A stretch of DNA of 39,804 nt from Verrucomicrobiota bacterium (GTDB lineage: Bacteria; Verrucomicrobiota; Verrucomicrobiia; Limisphaerales; VHDF01), in assembly GCA_016871495.1 (NCBI GenBank), contig VHDF01000040.1:1-39804 (forward strand), in the 5' to 3' direction. This document shows, one piece after another, positions 1 through 7,618 of this stretch. Within the stretch, counting starts at the first letter, position 1; the number at the start of each line of letters is the position of its first letter. Under the pieces are notes generated by a model. That model made no database searches. It worked only from the letters and a program-made list of their open reading frames with translations, and was not told where the DNA came from. The position numbers were made by a program, and so were the translations under genes.

Positions 1-94
1 TTGGACTCCACACTTTGTAAATCCATAGACTGTCTCGATTTTCACCGGATTCCTGTCCACTCTTCTGGTTTGTTTCAACGATCGCGACTCCCTC

Positions 95-1498
95 ATGACC
101 TCCGTGGTGACGGGACTGGTGCTTGCTTTCAACGGAGCGTTGATGTCCCGCCGGCAATCCGCCGCAACGAACCCGGAGTCTGCTAGCGCGGCGCTGATTT
201 TTGCATTCTTTCCATCGGCCATCTGGTTCATGAGCATCCTGCGCCATGCACCCGCGGCCTGGGAGCCGCCCTTGCTCGCTCTCCTTGGTCTTGGCCTCGG
301 TTTGCTGGCGCTCGGGATTCGCTATGCGGAAATGGGTTCCATGGGTCGGCTCTATTTCGTTCCTGCGATCGGATTCGGCATCCTGCAAGGGTTGGACCGG
401 GATTCCGGAATTCCCTGGTGGTCTCCAACGATCGTGGGTTTCGCCGCCACGGCCGCCTGTCATGTCTTGAAGCGCCCAAGCGTCAAGTCTGGAACCGAGA
501 CTGGCGTCCAACTTTGGGAAGCTGTCTTGAGCTTGGGGGTGGTCAGCCTGATCACCGTGTGGCTGCAGGCTCGGTTTGAATCTGGAAACTGGATCATCGT
601 CGCCTCGCTCACATCCCTTGGGCTGACAGCCTACGGCCTGGGAACTGGACTGCGATGGATGGCTGGGGCGGCCCAACTGCTTCAATGGCTGGCACTGATC
701 ACTTGGGCGCACGGGTTGTTTCAAGCACCGGTCTCCGCAGTTGCGAGTTGTGTTCTGATTTTGGCTGGGCTGGTTTATGCTCGTGTTTCCGAACATATCG
801 CTGCGCGCGTTTCCCCGGAACAGGGAGCAAGACTTCGCGACTTGGCCAGGGTTCATGACGGCACAGCCATCCTCATTTTGCTTGGCTGGACCTGCGGAAC
901 TTTGGATCCCGCCTGGCTTGGAGGGGTCTGGACCGGCATGGCCGCCGCGTTGCTGGCGCTCGGCTGGATGAGCCGGCGATTTCGGGTTCTGGGCTGCGGA
1001 ATGCTCCTGCTCGCGGCTGCCTTTGTGTCCCTCATCGTTCACCACTCCTCGAGCGATCCGGCATCCCGGCTGATGATCCAGATGGGGGCTCCGCTCCTGA
1101 TGGGGGTTGGTCTGCAGCAACTGGCCCGGCGGTATTCGAACAGGATCGAAGTTCCAGAGAATCTGCAACGGGTTTGGATTGGAGCTCTGGTCCTCGGATT
1201 CTGGTTTTTCACTTCCCGATGGACTGTTTCTGCCATGGGCGGGCGAGTCCTCGAGACCCTTGGATTCGTCACCATGGGATTGATGATTTTTGCCGGCGGG
1301 ATCGGATTGCACGAACGAGGCTACCGCCGTGGCGGGCTTGCCTTGCTTGGTTTTGCCCTTGGCCGCGCCTTGCTGGTGGACGTCTGGACCCTCAGCCTTC
1401 CTTATCGAATCGTTTGTTGCCTCGGATTGGGTGTTGCCCTTTTGGTGCTTGGCTACTTCTACAACCGGTTCCAGGACCGCCTTCGGCCATGGCTTTAA
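95..1498 (+). CDS. DUF2339-like polytopic membrane protein (possibly N-terminally truncated)
   Basis: A 467-residue protein made almost entirely of hydrophobic helices separated by short Arg-rich loops, with roughly a dozen or more membrane segments. The C-terminal part (GYRRGGLALLGFALGRALL, then VDVWTLS) resembles the end of DUF2339 proteins, large predicted inner-membrane proteins of unknown function. Known DUF2339 members are usually much longer (often 800 residues or more), so this looks like a C-terminal portion. In the same frame an amber codon lies at 26-28, and the codons between it and the ATG at 95 still read as fairly hydrophobic sequence. The gene may therefore be truncated by a nonsense change, or the start may be an upstream non-ATG codon. 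Membership of the family is from memory of its C-terminal pattern. No function can be assigned. Repeat R1 begins 32 bp after the stop. Confidence 0.6.
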   Translation: MTSVVTGLVLAFNGALMSRRQSAATNPESASAALIFAFFPSAIWFMSILRHAPAAWEPPLLALLGLGLGLLALGIRYAEMGSMGRLYFVPAIGFGILQGLDRDSGIPWWSPTIVGFAATAACHVLKRPSVKSGTETGVQLWEAVLSLGVVSLITVWLQARFESGNWIIVASLTSLGLTAYGLGTGLRWMAGAAQLLQWLALITWAHGLFQAPVSAVASCVLILAGLVYARVSEHIAARVSPEQGARLRDLARVHDGTAILILLGWTCGTLDPAWLGGVWTGMAAALLALGWMSRRFRVLGCGMLLLAAAFVSLIVHHSSSDPASRLMIQMGAPLLMGVGLQQLARRYSNRIEVPENLQRVWIGALVLGFWFFTSRWTVSAMGGRVLETLGFVTMGLMIFAGGIGLHERGYRRGGLALLGFALGRALLVDVWTLSLPYRIVCCLGLGVALLVLGYFYNRFQDRLRPWL

Positions 1499-1504
1499 CT
1501 TTAG

Positions 1505-1520
1505 AACGGCAATTGCCGTT
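1505..1520. repeat. 16-bp perfect palindrome downstream of the DUF2339-like gene
   Basis: AACGGCAATTGCCGTT is a perfect palindrome six bases after the stop codon at 1498. Its half-site AACGGCAATT recurs at 1602 at the left end of module B of repeat R1. It may be a remnant end of the element or a protein-binding or hairpin-forming site. Confidence 0.5.
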
Positions 1521-1530
1521 TTCAGGTTTA

Positions 1531-1765
1531 ACCTCCCGACTAACTTGATACTGAAGTTACGCACCGTCTCGCACCCCGGCCCGGCGGAGTTCTTGGCTAA
1601 AAACGGCAATTGATCAGCATCGATCTGTCGCAAGATCTTGGCGGCAAAGGCCTTTCTCAAGTTTCGATGGATCACCTTGCGGATCCACTTCAACTTTCGG
1701 CAGGCCTTTGCCACTCAAGCTTTTGCGCATCTCGACGCAGCTGAATTGCCGCTTCTAGGTTTAAG
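1531..1765 (+). repeat. Dispersed repeat R1, copy 1 (module A then module B)
   Basis: Positions 1531-1600 (module A) match 13494-13557 in reverse complement and 28965-29033 directly. Positions 1601-1765 (module B) match 13328-13494 directly with few differences. Module B has imperfect terminal inverted repeats: the left end contains CGGCAATTGATCAGC, and the right end reads in reverse complement as CGGCAATTCAGC preceded by AAACCTAGAAG. The minus strand of B and A is open as one frame, but that frame ends differently in each copy, so coding is not supported. The element resembles a MITE or other short non-autonomous unit. It fills the whole gap between the DUF2339-like gene and the convergent cyclase gene. 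Confidence 0.85.
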
Positions 1766-1815
1766 GATGAAAGAGATCGGTTCGGAGCCTTCCGCACGGA
1801 AGCCGCGAGGCGAGC

Positions 1816-3831
1816 TCAGGACGGTTCGTTTTCCTGGATGAACCGATCCTCCCCCAGGACTTCGATCAAGGTTTTGAGGGCGTGCAGTGCGGCCAGGGAA
1901 AATACCAACGGATACGCGGCCTCGAAGTACCACAGCCTGGCAAAATAGAATCCAATCGGAGTTGGGATGATGTCCTCAGCCCCTTGGATCTTCGCGGTCA
2001 GCCAGTCGGCTCCGGCACGGGCGGCTTGCAAATGGAGCGGGTCGGCGGGCAAACCCATCCCTGGGCGGAGCTGAAGGCGGAGATCGTCGGGCGATAAATA
2101 GGGCAGGCTGGGGATATTTTCCAGGGGCTCGCCCGAAACCCCAAGCGCAATGATGCCCGCCGCCAGTGCCTCCAAAGCGAGGGACGTCTCTTCAAGGGTC
2201 GAGGGAGCGCCCTGAGTCCCGCCCCAACCTCCATCCTCATTGCGCACGGAGGCGATCCAGTTCAGTGCCGCGCGCAGCATCACCGGCACTTGGGGAAAGA
2301 CGCGATGATTGAGCGATGACAGCGCCATCACCACGCGCGAAGTTCCATAGACCGGATTCGTTTCATCCTTTTGGTGATGGCTGCCGAACCACAGCGGGAT
2401 CCACGACCCGTTGGATTGCTGGGAATGTTGGAGAAAGCCGAGAGCACGCGTGATGGAGCGCCGGATTTGAAGTTTGTGCTTGGGGCTGAAGTCCTCGCTC
2501 CAAATCGTCCAGGCCCGGACGGCATGAGCGGTGATGTCCGGACTGCTGCGATCGAAGGGCAGCGTTCCCCAACCGCGGCAAAAGGTGGGCACGCCTCCGT
2601 CTCGATTCTGGAGCCCCCGCAGCCAGTTCAGCCCCGTGGCGGCCGCCCTTGACGAACGGGATCCGCTTGGATCGAGGTGTCGCAAAGCGATGAGGGCGCC
2701 GGAGGTGTCATCCGCGTCTGGAACTCCACCCGGCAGAGGGGTCCAGGCCCAACCGCCCGGAGGAGCTTGCGTGTAGGAATGCGGATGGCGGAATTGAGCC
2801 GCGAGCAGCCAGGAGAGGAGCAAGTCTCTTTCCGTGGGATCGGGGATGGGATGGGGAGGCTTGAGCCAAGGGCTCATGCCCATGGCGTTGACGGCCAGGG
2901 TCGAGACCCACACGGCGAGATTCGTATCGATGGGCCAACTGCCGTCCGATCGCGCCGATTTCCTCAGAAATTCGATGGCCTTCAGGACGACAGGGTGGTG
3001 GTCGAATCCGGCCCCGATCAAACTCATCGCGACAAAGCTGGTCAGCGGCGTGGCCTCGAGGAACCCCCCGTTTGAAGGTTGGATTTCCGCGAGCACGCTG
3101 AGCACCCTGCGGGTGGCCAGGTTTCGGACCCAGCGGCACGGAAGCCAGCGCGAAGGTTGTCGGCGATGATGAACCAGCCCGATCGCAATCAACGCGGGCA
3201 GTGCGTAACTCACCACCGGGAGACGCAACGTGGCGAACCAGGACCGTGGAAAGGCGGCGAGCTCGAAGGGCAACGGGATCACGTGCTGCCATGCATGTTC
3301 TTCTGGACCGAGGCAACCCGCCAGCGCCGCCATGGTGAGGATGGGAACGGAAAACGTGCGATCTTTGCCGTAGCGAGCGATGATTTCCTTCGCGAGCTGG
3401 TTTCCCTCGAGTCCGCCCGCAGCTTGGCGGATCCAGGCTTCCGCGCGCTCCAGGGTGGCAACATGCCGCGGATCGGTCTTCCCCGCGGAACCGGCCCGCA
3501 AGGCGGACCAGACCAGCGTGGTGGTGCTCAGATTGCTAGGACTGGCGGTGGTATCGCCCCATCCCCCGTCGGAATTGGCGTGAGCCACAAGCCAGGCATC
3601 ACCCCGGCTGATCAATTCGTCCAGGTCGGAATTGTGTTCCGAAGTGTTCCTTTGCTGGAGCTTGAGCGCGAACACGGCGGTCGCGGTGGAAAGCGCGCTG
3701 GAAGAAAGATGGCCCTCCCAAGATCCATTGGGTTGGCGGAGTTGAATCAGCCGCGTGCCCGTGACGCGGAGCGCTTGGTTGATTCGATCGGGGAGGTCCG
3801 GGTGCGAAACGTCCCGGCTTCGCGCGGTCAT
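1816..3831 (-). CDS. Squalene-hopene cyclase-like class II terpene cyclase
   Basis: The 671-residue protein is close to the usual length of squalene-hopene cyclases (about 630-680). It contains the class II catalytic acid motif DADDT at residues 372-376, aligning with the DXDDT motif whose central Asp protonates the substrate. It also has many QW-type repeats ending in GSW or GGW (residues about 36, 89, 297 and several in the C-terminal half), as expected of an alpha/alpha-barrel triterpene cyclase. A typical member cyclises squalene to hopene at the membrane; here the product is not known, and the C-terminal segment CRGWGTLPFDRSSPD differs from textbook hopene cyclases. I chose the ATG at 3831 because it overlaps the stop of the upstream DCC gene as ATGA. 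A longer frame to 3912 would overlap that gene by 85 bases. No other hopanoid genes are visible nearby. Confidence 0.82.
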   Translation of the reverse strand: MTARSRDVSHPDLPDRINQALRVTGTRLIQLRQPNGSWEGHLSSSALSTATAVFALKLQQRNTSEHNSDLDELISRGDAWLVAHANSDGGWGDTTASPSNLSTTTLVWSALRAGSAGKTDPRHVATLERAEAWIRQAAGGLEGNQLAKEIIARYGKDRTFSVPILTMAALAGCLGPEEHAWQHVIPLPFELAAFPRSWFATLRLPVVSYALPALIAIGLVHHRRQPSRWLPCRWVRNLATRRVLSVLAEIQPSNGGFLEATPLTSFVAMSLIGAGFDHHPVVLKAIEFLRKSARSDGSWPIDTNLAVWVSTLAVNAMGMSPWLKPPHPIPDPTERDLLLSWLLAAQFRHPHSYTQAPPGGWAWTPLPGGVPDADDTSGALIALRHLDPSGSRSSRAAATGLNWLRGLQNRDGGVPTFCRGWGTLPFDRSSPDITAHAVRAWTIWSEDFSPKHKLQIRRSITRALGFLQHSQQSNGSWIPLWFGSHHQKDETNPVYGTSRVVMALSSLNHRVFPQVPVMLRAALNWIASVRNEDGGWGGTQGAPSTLEETSLALEALAAGIIALGVSGEPLENIPSLPYLSPDDLRLQLRPGMGLPADPLHLQAARAGADWLTAKIQGAEDIIPTPIGFYFARLWYFEAAYPLVFSLAALHALKTLIEVLGEDRFIQENEPS

Positions 3832-4319
3832 GGGGACGGCGTGCGGTCGAGCGAAGACCCGTGGGACCGCCGGGAAGGCAGCAGGGTGCAGGCATCCTTG
3901 CAGCCAAACCACCGGCTGAGTAGATGGCGATTGCGGCTCACGTGCTTATAGACCCATTCGGCGATCAGAATGACGCCGGGAATCCAAAGCAACAGTCCGA
4001 CGGGGATCAGCAGGGGAAGGCGCAGGCTGACAAAGCGGATGCAACGGGCTCCCCGATGAATGGCGCCATCGCGAACCACCACGTGCATGGCTTCGAAAAG
4101 GGCGTCCGGCGTCACCCCGCGCGCGTATTGGACCGCTTCAGGATCGCTGATCGGCGCAAGGCGCAAGCAGTGGAACCAATCCAGCCAGGTCAGCAACTTC
4201 ATTTGAAAGGTGCAGAAGGAGCAGTCCCCGTCATAAAGCACCAGATGGCGCGCCAACGCCGGCAAGGGAACCTCTTGCGAACGCGAGGGAATGATCTGCT
4301 CGGGAGCGCTTTGGCTCAT
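3828..4319 (-). CDS. DCC family (DUF393) thiol-disulfide oxidoreductase-like protein
   Basis: A 163-residue protein with the signature YDGDCSFC at residues 29-36, the DxxCxxC motif that defines the DCC/DUF393 family (thioredoxin-like fold, Cys33 and Cys36). A hydrophobic stretch around residues 110-130 (PLLIPVGLLLWIPGVILIAEW) suggests membrane association. Members are predicted thiol-disulfide oxidoreductases, but the substrate is generally unknown. The stop codon overlaps the start of the terpene cyclase gene by four bases (ATGA), so the two are almost certainly co-translated. The start ATG at 4319 leaves about 28 residues before the motif, which is normal. Why a DCC protein is coupled to a cyclase is unclear. 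Confidence 0.82.
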   Translation of the reverse strand: MSQSAPEQIIPSRSQEVPLPALARHLVLYDGDCSFCTFQMKLLTWLDWFHCLRLAPISDPEAVQYARGVTPDALFEAMHVVVRDGAIHRGARCIRFVSLRLPLLIPVGLLLWIPGVILIAEWVYKHVSRNRHLLSRWFGCKDACTLLPSRRSHGSSLDRTPSP

Positions 4320-4532
4320 GCGAGCCGCATGGTGTTCCCGCCCTAGCCGGGAAGCAATGGCGAATTCGACACGGAAGCCTCAAACGCTCGGGATTTGACC
4401 TGTGATGGATGTTGAACTTCACGGAGATATCCGGGTTACGAAGTGGATATCCGAATCGAGATCCTCCGTGTCTTGGTGGGAGGATTCGTCCAAGGCCGGT
4501 GCATCCAGAGTTTGTCGGTGACCGGGGTCGGC
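4320..4532. other. Intergenic region with duplicated GGATATC motif
   Basis: This gap should hold the promoter of the leftward DCC-cyclase unit. The only structure I see is a pair of GGATATC-containing sites (around 4424-4431 and 4446-4453) separated by a short spacer. No convincing -35/-10 pair was found. Confidence 0.3.
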
Positions 4533-5911
4533 TTAGGGTTCGGCGGTGAGGGCGATGAGGAAAGGGAAGTTTCCCTCTGCGAGATCCGACTCGAAATCCA
4601 GGGTGGCGATCGTTTTGCCGGGGTGGGGATTGGTCCAGGCGAAGTGGTGGAGGAGCGGTTTGTAGCCGCCGTCAGCAGTTCGCCCGCGGCTTACGGGGAG
4701 GTTCCAAATGACGTCCACAGTGGGGGAACCGAAACCAAGACGCCAGAAGCAGATGGTGTTGTCCGCTTCCGGCCTTGGGTTTGGGTCGTTACGATCGAAT
4801 TGCTGAAATGGACGGAGGGGAATGATCTCGGACGTGCCGTCGGTGTAGTGGAGGACATACCGGCCGATGACGGGAACGAATGTGCCGGGGTTGCCGGTGC
4901 TATCGTGGAGGAAGTGGAGTTTGCGCGCGTGTTGGCGGATGGGGATGCCGGTGACCTTTTGGGGATAGAATCGATCGGTTCCCGGGGGGGCTTGGCCCAA
5001 CCGGAAAGCACGACCGCGCCGCGGATGTCGAAGGGAATGTTGGGCGCGGGGGGCTGGGAGTTCGGGAACCCTGCAGACGGGGTGTTGAACCTCAAGACGC
5101 CGCGGGGGAGTTCCGCGTAGTTGAGGTCGAGGTGATCCGTGCGGGTGACGGGGACGAAGGCCACATCGAGCAACGCGGTATAGTGGCGTGAGAGATCGAT
5201 GCATTCGGGGGGGGTATTCGGATCTCGCTGGGGCCAGAGCGAATGGTCGATGGTTTGGACAGGATCGAGAGGGGATTGCGGGGGGCGAAGTAAGTGGGTC
5301 ATGCGGCGGGCGTGGTCGGCACGGGCGTAGTGCTCGATCCGATCGGGGAGTTGGTTGTGGCTTGGGCCCGGGTAGGAGGAGGCGAGCCATGGGAACGCGT
5401 TCCAGCGGGTGGCCACGCCGACGTCGTCGCCGCTGAACACGCCGAGGCCGTCGGGTGTGATGGCGGTGGAGTTGTAGGCCGTGGGGTTTCCGTCGAGGGA
5501 CATCAGGTTGCGCGCGGTATCGGGATCCCAGACCTCCTGGGCGGGTCGTCCCTCGTCCGACAGAAGCTGGGTGCGGCTCACGAAGAGGCGCCGTCCGTCG
5601 CGCGTGTAGGCGAGGCCGCGGATGGAGCCGCTGCCCGGGAGCGATTTGGTTTCGCGCCAGCGTTCGACGTCCCAGACGAACACCCGGTTGTCCCAACCGT
5701 CGGTCACGGAAAGCTTTCCGCGGATGCCGAACGGTGCGAACGGGTGGAATTGGGTCCAGTTTGTGGACATGGCAGGCAGCGAGAAGTCATCCAAAATGGT
5801 TATCTCTGCGGCTGCGGCGCGAATCGGCGAGCATGCGGCGAGCAGGACGGTGCCGGCGAGGACGAGCCTGTGGAGTGGGCTGGTGTGATGACGGGATGGG
5901 ATGGGATTCAT
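4533..5911 (-). pseudogene. Secreted WD40-like protein, interrupted by a one-base frameshift
   Basis: The start at 5911 gives a signal-peptide-like N-terminus (Arg/His-rich, then LVLAGTVLLAACSPIRAAAA). Residues about 35-220 resemble WD40-type blades (DGWDNRVFVWDVERW, then SIRGLAYTRDGRRLF, then STAITPDGLGVFSGDD). The frame stays plausible to GAVVLSGWAKPP and then degenerates. From that point a different frame continues sensibly from PGTDRFYPQKVTGIPIRQHA to the stop at 4533, including YVLHYTDGTSEIIPL. The switch falls exactly on a run of seven G (seven C on the coding strand) at 4984-4990; an eighth C would restore one open frame of about 459 residues. The C-terminal module resembles one I recall from secreted or kinase-linked Verrucomicrobia proteins. 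The frameshift may be a real inactivation, phase variation or a sequencing error. Function unknown. Confidence 0.7.
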
Positions 5912-6249
5912 GGTGTTGGGAATAATGTCATGAGCTCTCCGGGCGCGGCCGGTTTCGACCACCCGAGTCGTTCACGTGAGTTAAAAGTTTTTTCGAGTGG
6001 AGGTTCCGCGGGGATGTCGAGCACCGTTGCGGACGAGGGGGCGAACGACTCCAACACGAGGCGGACGACTCGCGACGAGGAGCCGCGAGATCGCCGCGAT
6101 GCCGGAGGTGCGCTGGGGAAGTTACGGGTATGACGAAGGCGGTTCCGATCTGGCAAACGGGCTGGGCGCGGCGGCGGTGACTGAGCTGGTTTCGAGGGCG
6201 TTGGTGCTCGAGACATCGGGAACGGCCCCCGCGGACATGATCGCTAAGG
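5912..6249. other. Gap between the frameshifted secreted gene and the PIN remnant
   Basis: No convincing gene here. Short frames exist, for example ATG at 6130 encoding about 16 residues (MTKAVPIWQTGWARRR) and one overlapping the PIN start. They could be the decayed antitoxin of the following PIN remnant, but nothing identifies them as such. The promoter of the leftward gene must lie here; a short A/T tract at 5982-5994 is the only AT-rich feature. Confidence 0.3.
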
Positions 6250-6540
6250 ATGCTCTGTCCCATCGATACGGACGTTCTGATCGAAGGAGTGAGAGCTGAT
6301 CCAGAGTTCATTTCCTGGCTCGAATCCGTCTCGGAAGTCGCCTCAGAGGATGTGGTGCGAGGCGAATTCCTGCTTGGCGTCCATGCGGTTCCCGACCCAG
6401 CCAAACGCAGGCGTGGGGAGGAGTTTTATGTCGAGCGCATCAATGGCCTGGCATCCTTGGCGAGTGATCCATCCGATTAGGAATCAGCGGCACGGATTGC
6501 CGGGTCGGCATGGTGTCAAGGATGGACCGACGTCGACCCG
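6250..6540 (+). pseudogene. Truncated VapC-like PIN-domain toxin remnant
   Basis: The open frame from 6250 to the TAG at 6478-6480 encodes 76 residues beginning MLCPIDTDVLIEGV, the N-terminal strand of a PIN domain with its first acidic residue. EDVVRGEFLLGV supplies the second conserved acid. VapC ribonucleases are normally about 130 residues. Reading through the TAG in the same frame gives ESAARIAG, which resembles the helix normally following at this point, and then low-quality sequence. The third and fourth acidic residues of the active site are not present in a recognisable form. I therefore read it as a decayed toxin with a nonsense codon. The end given is approximate. No intact antitoxin is visible upstream. 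Identification rests on the N-terminal motif only. Confidence 0.55.
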
Positions 6541-6669
6541 TTGAGCGGCACATCGGCTTCCCCCTGCTCCAGCCCTCCAGCCATTCCGCCGATTTTCAAC
6601 TTGAGCGAGGGAATCGAGTTTGGCTTAATCCCGCTCCCTGGCGCGGTCGCGACTGCGCTGGAATTGGTC

Positions 6670-6755
6670 GGTAGGATACCCAAGTGGCCAACGGGGGCAG
6701 ACTGTAAATCTGCTGGCTTACGCCTACGCTGGTTCGAATCCAGCTCCTACCACCA
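6670..6755 (+). tRNA. tRNA-Tyr (anticodon GTA)
   Basis: A class II tRNA with a long variable arm. The acceptor stem GGTAGGA (6670-6676) pairs with TCCTACC (6745-6751), followed by discriminator A and an encoded CCA (6753-6755). The anticodon loop CTGTAAA presents GTA, for tyrosine. The T arm contains GGTTCGAATCC. Length is 83 bases plus CCA. No integrase or duplicated attachment core is seen next to it. Confidence 0.96.
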
Positions 6756-6800
6756 CCCCGCACACCATCATTTTCCATGGATTTGCCAGTCCATCCCCCA

Positions 6801-7226
6801 ATGAGCGATTCCATTTATCCCCGCAGTCCTCGTGAAACCATGGCAGGCTGGGTTCATTTGCCGCGATACATCGACAAGATTCGGCTTCATTTGGCAGGCA
6901 AATTGCATCCTGACTATCAACCCAACTTTGGGCGCGGATTCGACGGATGGTGGCTGGAAGCCGCCGACGTGAAGGCGGAAACGTTGATCGAAGTGGTGAG
7001 GCGGAGTGTGACCGACGGTGAGGTTTGCGACTGGGTGTTGAAAAACGTGAGGGCCGATGCCGCCGCCAAGACAGCGCACTTGCACCGCATGTTGGATTAT
7101 CCGAAAGCCGACGATGCTTCCGGGCAGGAGCGTTTGTGCAAACGAAAGGCGGATGCAGGAATGGCCCATCGCGACGACATCCGCTGCTTCGTGGATTTCA
7201 TCGACGCGGACGAGAAACGGATTTAA
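6801..7226 (+). CDS. DUF5069 domain-containing protein
   Basis: The N-terminal block PRSPRETMAGWVHLPRYIDK, followed by IRLHLAGKLHPDY, is the hallmark of DUF5069, a small bacterial family of unknown function common in Verrucomicrobia and Planctomycetes. From the ATG at 6801 the protein has 141 residues, typical for the family. An in-frame ATG at 6777 would add eight residues (MDLPVHPP) and lies only 22 bases from the tRNA 3' end, so I prefer 6801. No membrane segments or catalytic motifs are evident. The gene stands alone between tRNA-Tyr and a structured intergenic region. Confidence 0.82.
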   Translation: MSDSIYPRSPRETMAGWVHLPRYIDKIRLHLAGKLHPDYQPNFGRGFDGWWLEAADVKAETLIEVVRRSVTDGEVCDWVLKNVRADAAAKTAHLHRMLDYPKADDASGQERLCKRKADAGMAHRDDIRCFVDFIDADEKRI

Positions 7227-7618
7227 TTCGCTCGACGGATGCCTGAGGAGTGGGATGCCTCAAAAGTAAACGCCCCGGTCAATCGGAGACCCATCCGAGA
7301 GCCGGGGCGAAAACTTAACCCCACCGTAATGCCGTGTGGAACAGTTCCTTTGAACGGTTCGAGGAAACAAAGGGACGAGCCCGATAGCTTTCGACTTCCA
7401 GTCAAGGCCTGTCGGCTACAATCATAGGGCAAAGTCCCGCATCAGTTATCTTACGGTCCAAGGAATTTGCTTCAATGCACGAACATGGCAGGGTTAAAAC
7501 CATGAACGACAAATTGTTCTCAAAGAGCCCGGCGCCCGCTTCAAACTTTTGATCCGAATCGCTCGCCGTTGGTGGATGGGAACGTGACTGATCTCCGATA
7601 AAATCTCAAGACAAAATC
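7227..7618. other. 392-bp intergenic region, possible structured RNA or regulatory DNA
   Basis: No supported gene. A strong hairpin lies at 7264-7313 (listed separately). The rest (7314-7618) is lower in GC than the flanking genes and carries no convincing ORF. The end nearest 7619 should hold the promoter and leader of the alcohol dehydrogenase gene, but no clear -35/-10 pair or Shine-Dalgarno was found. Confidence 0.35.
7264..7313. other. Long bipartite hairpin
   Basis: Nested pairings: AAGT pairs with ACTT, a symmetric AAA/AAA internal loop follows, then CGCCCCGG (7271-7278) pairs with CCGGGGCG (7302-7309), then TCGGA (7283-7287) pairs with TCCGA (7294-7298) across a six-base loop. It lies 37 bases after the DUF5069 stop. 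The plus strand lacks a U-tract; on the minus strand the stem is followed by TTTACTTTT. It could be a terminator or the core of a small structured RNA. Confidence 0.5.
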
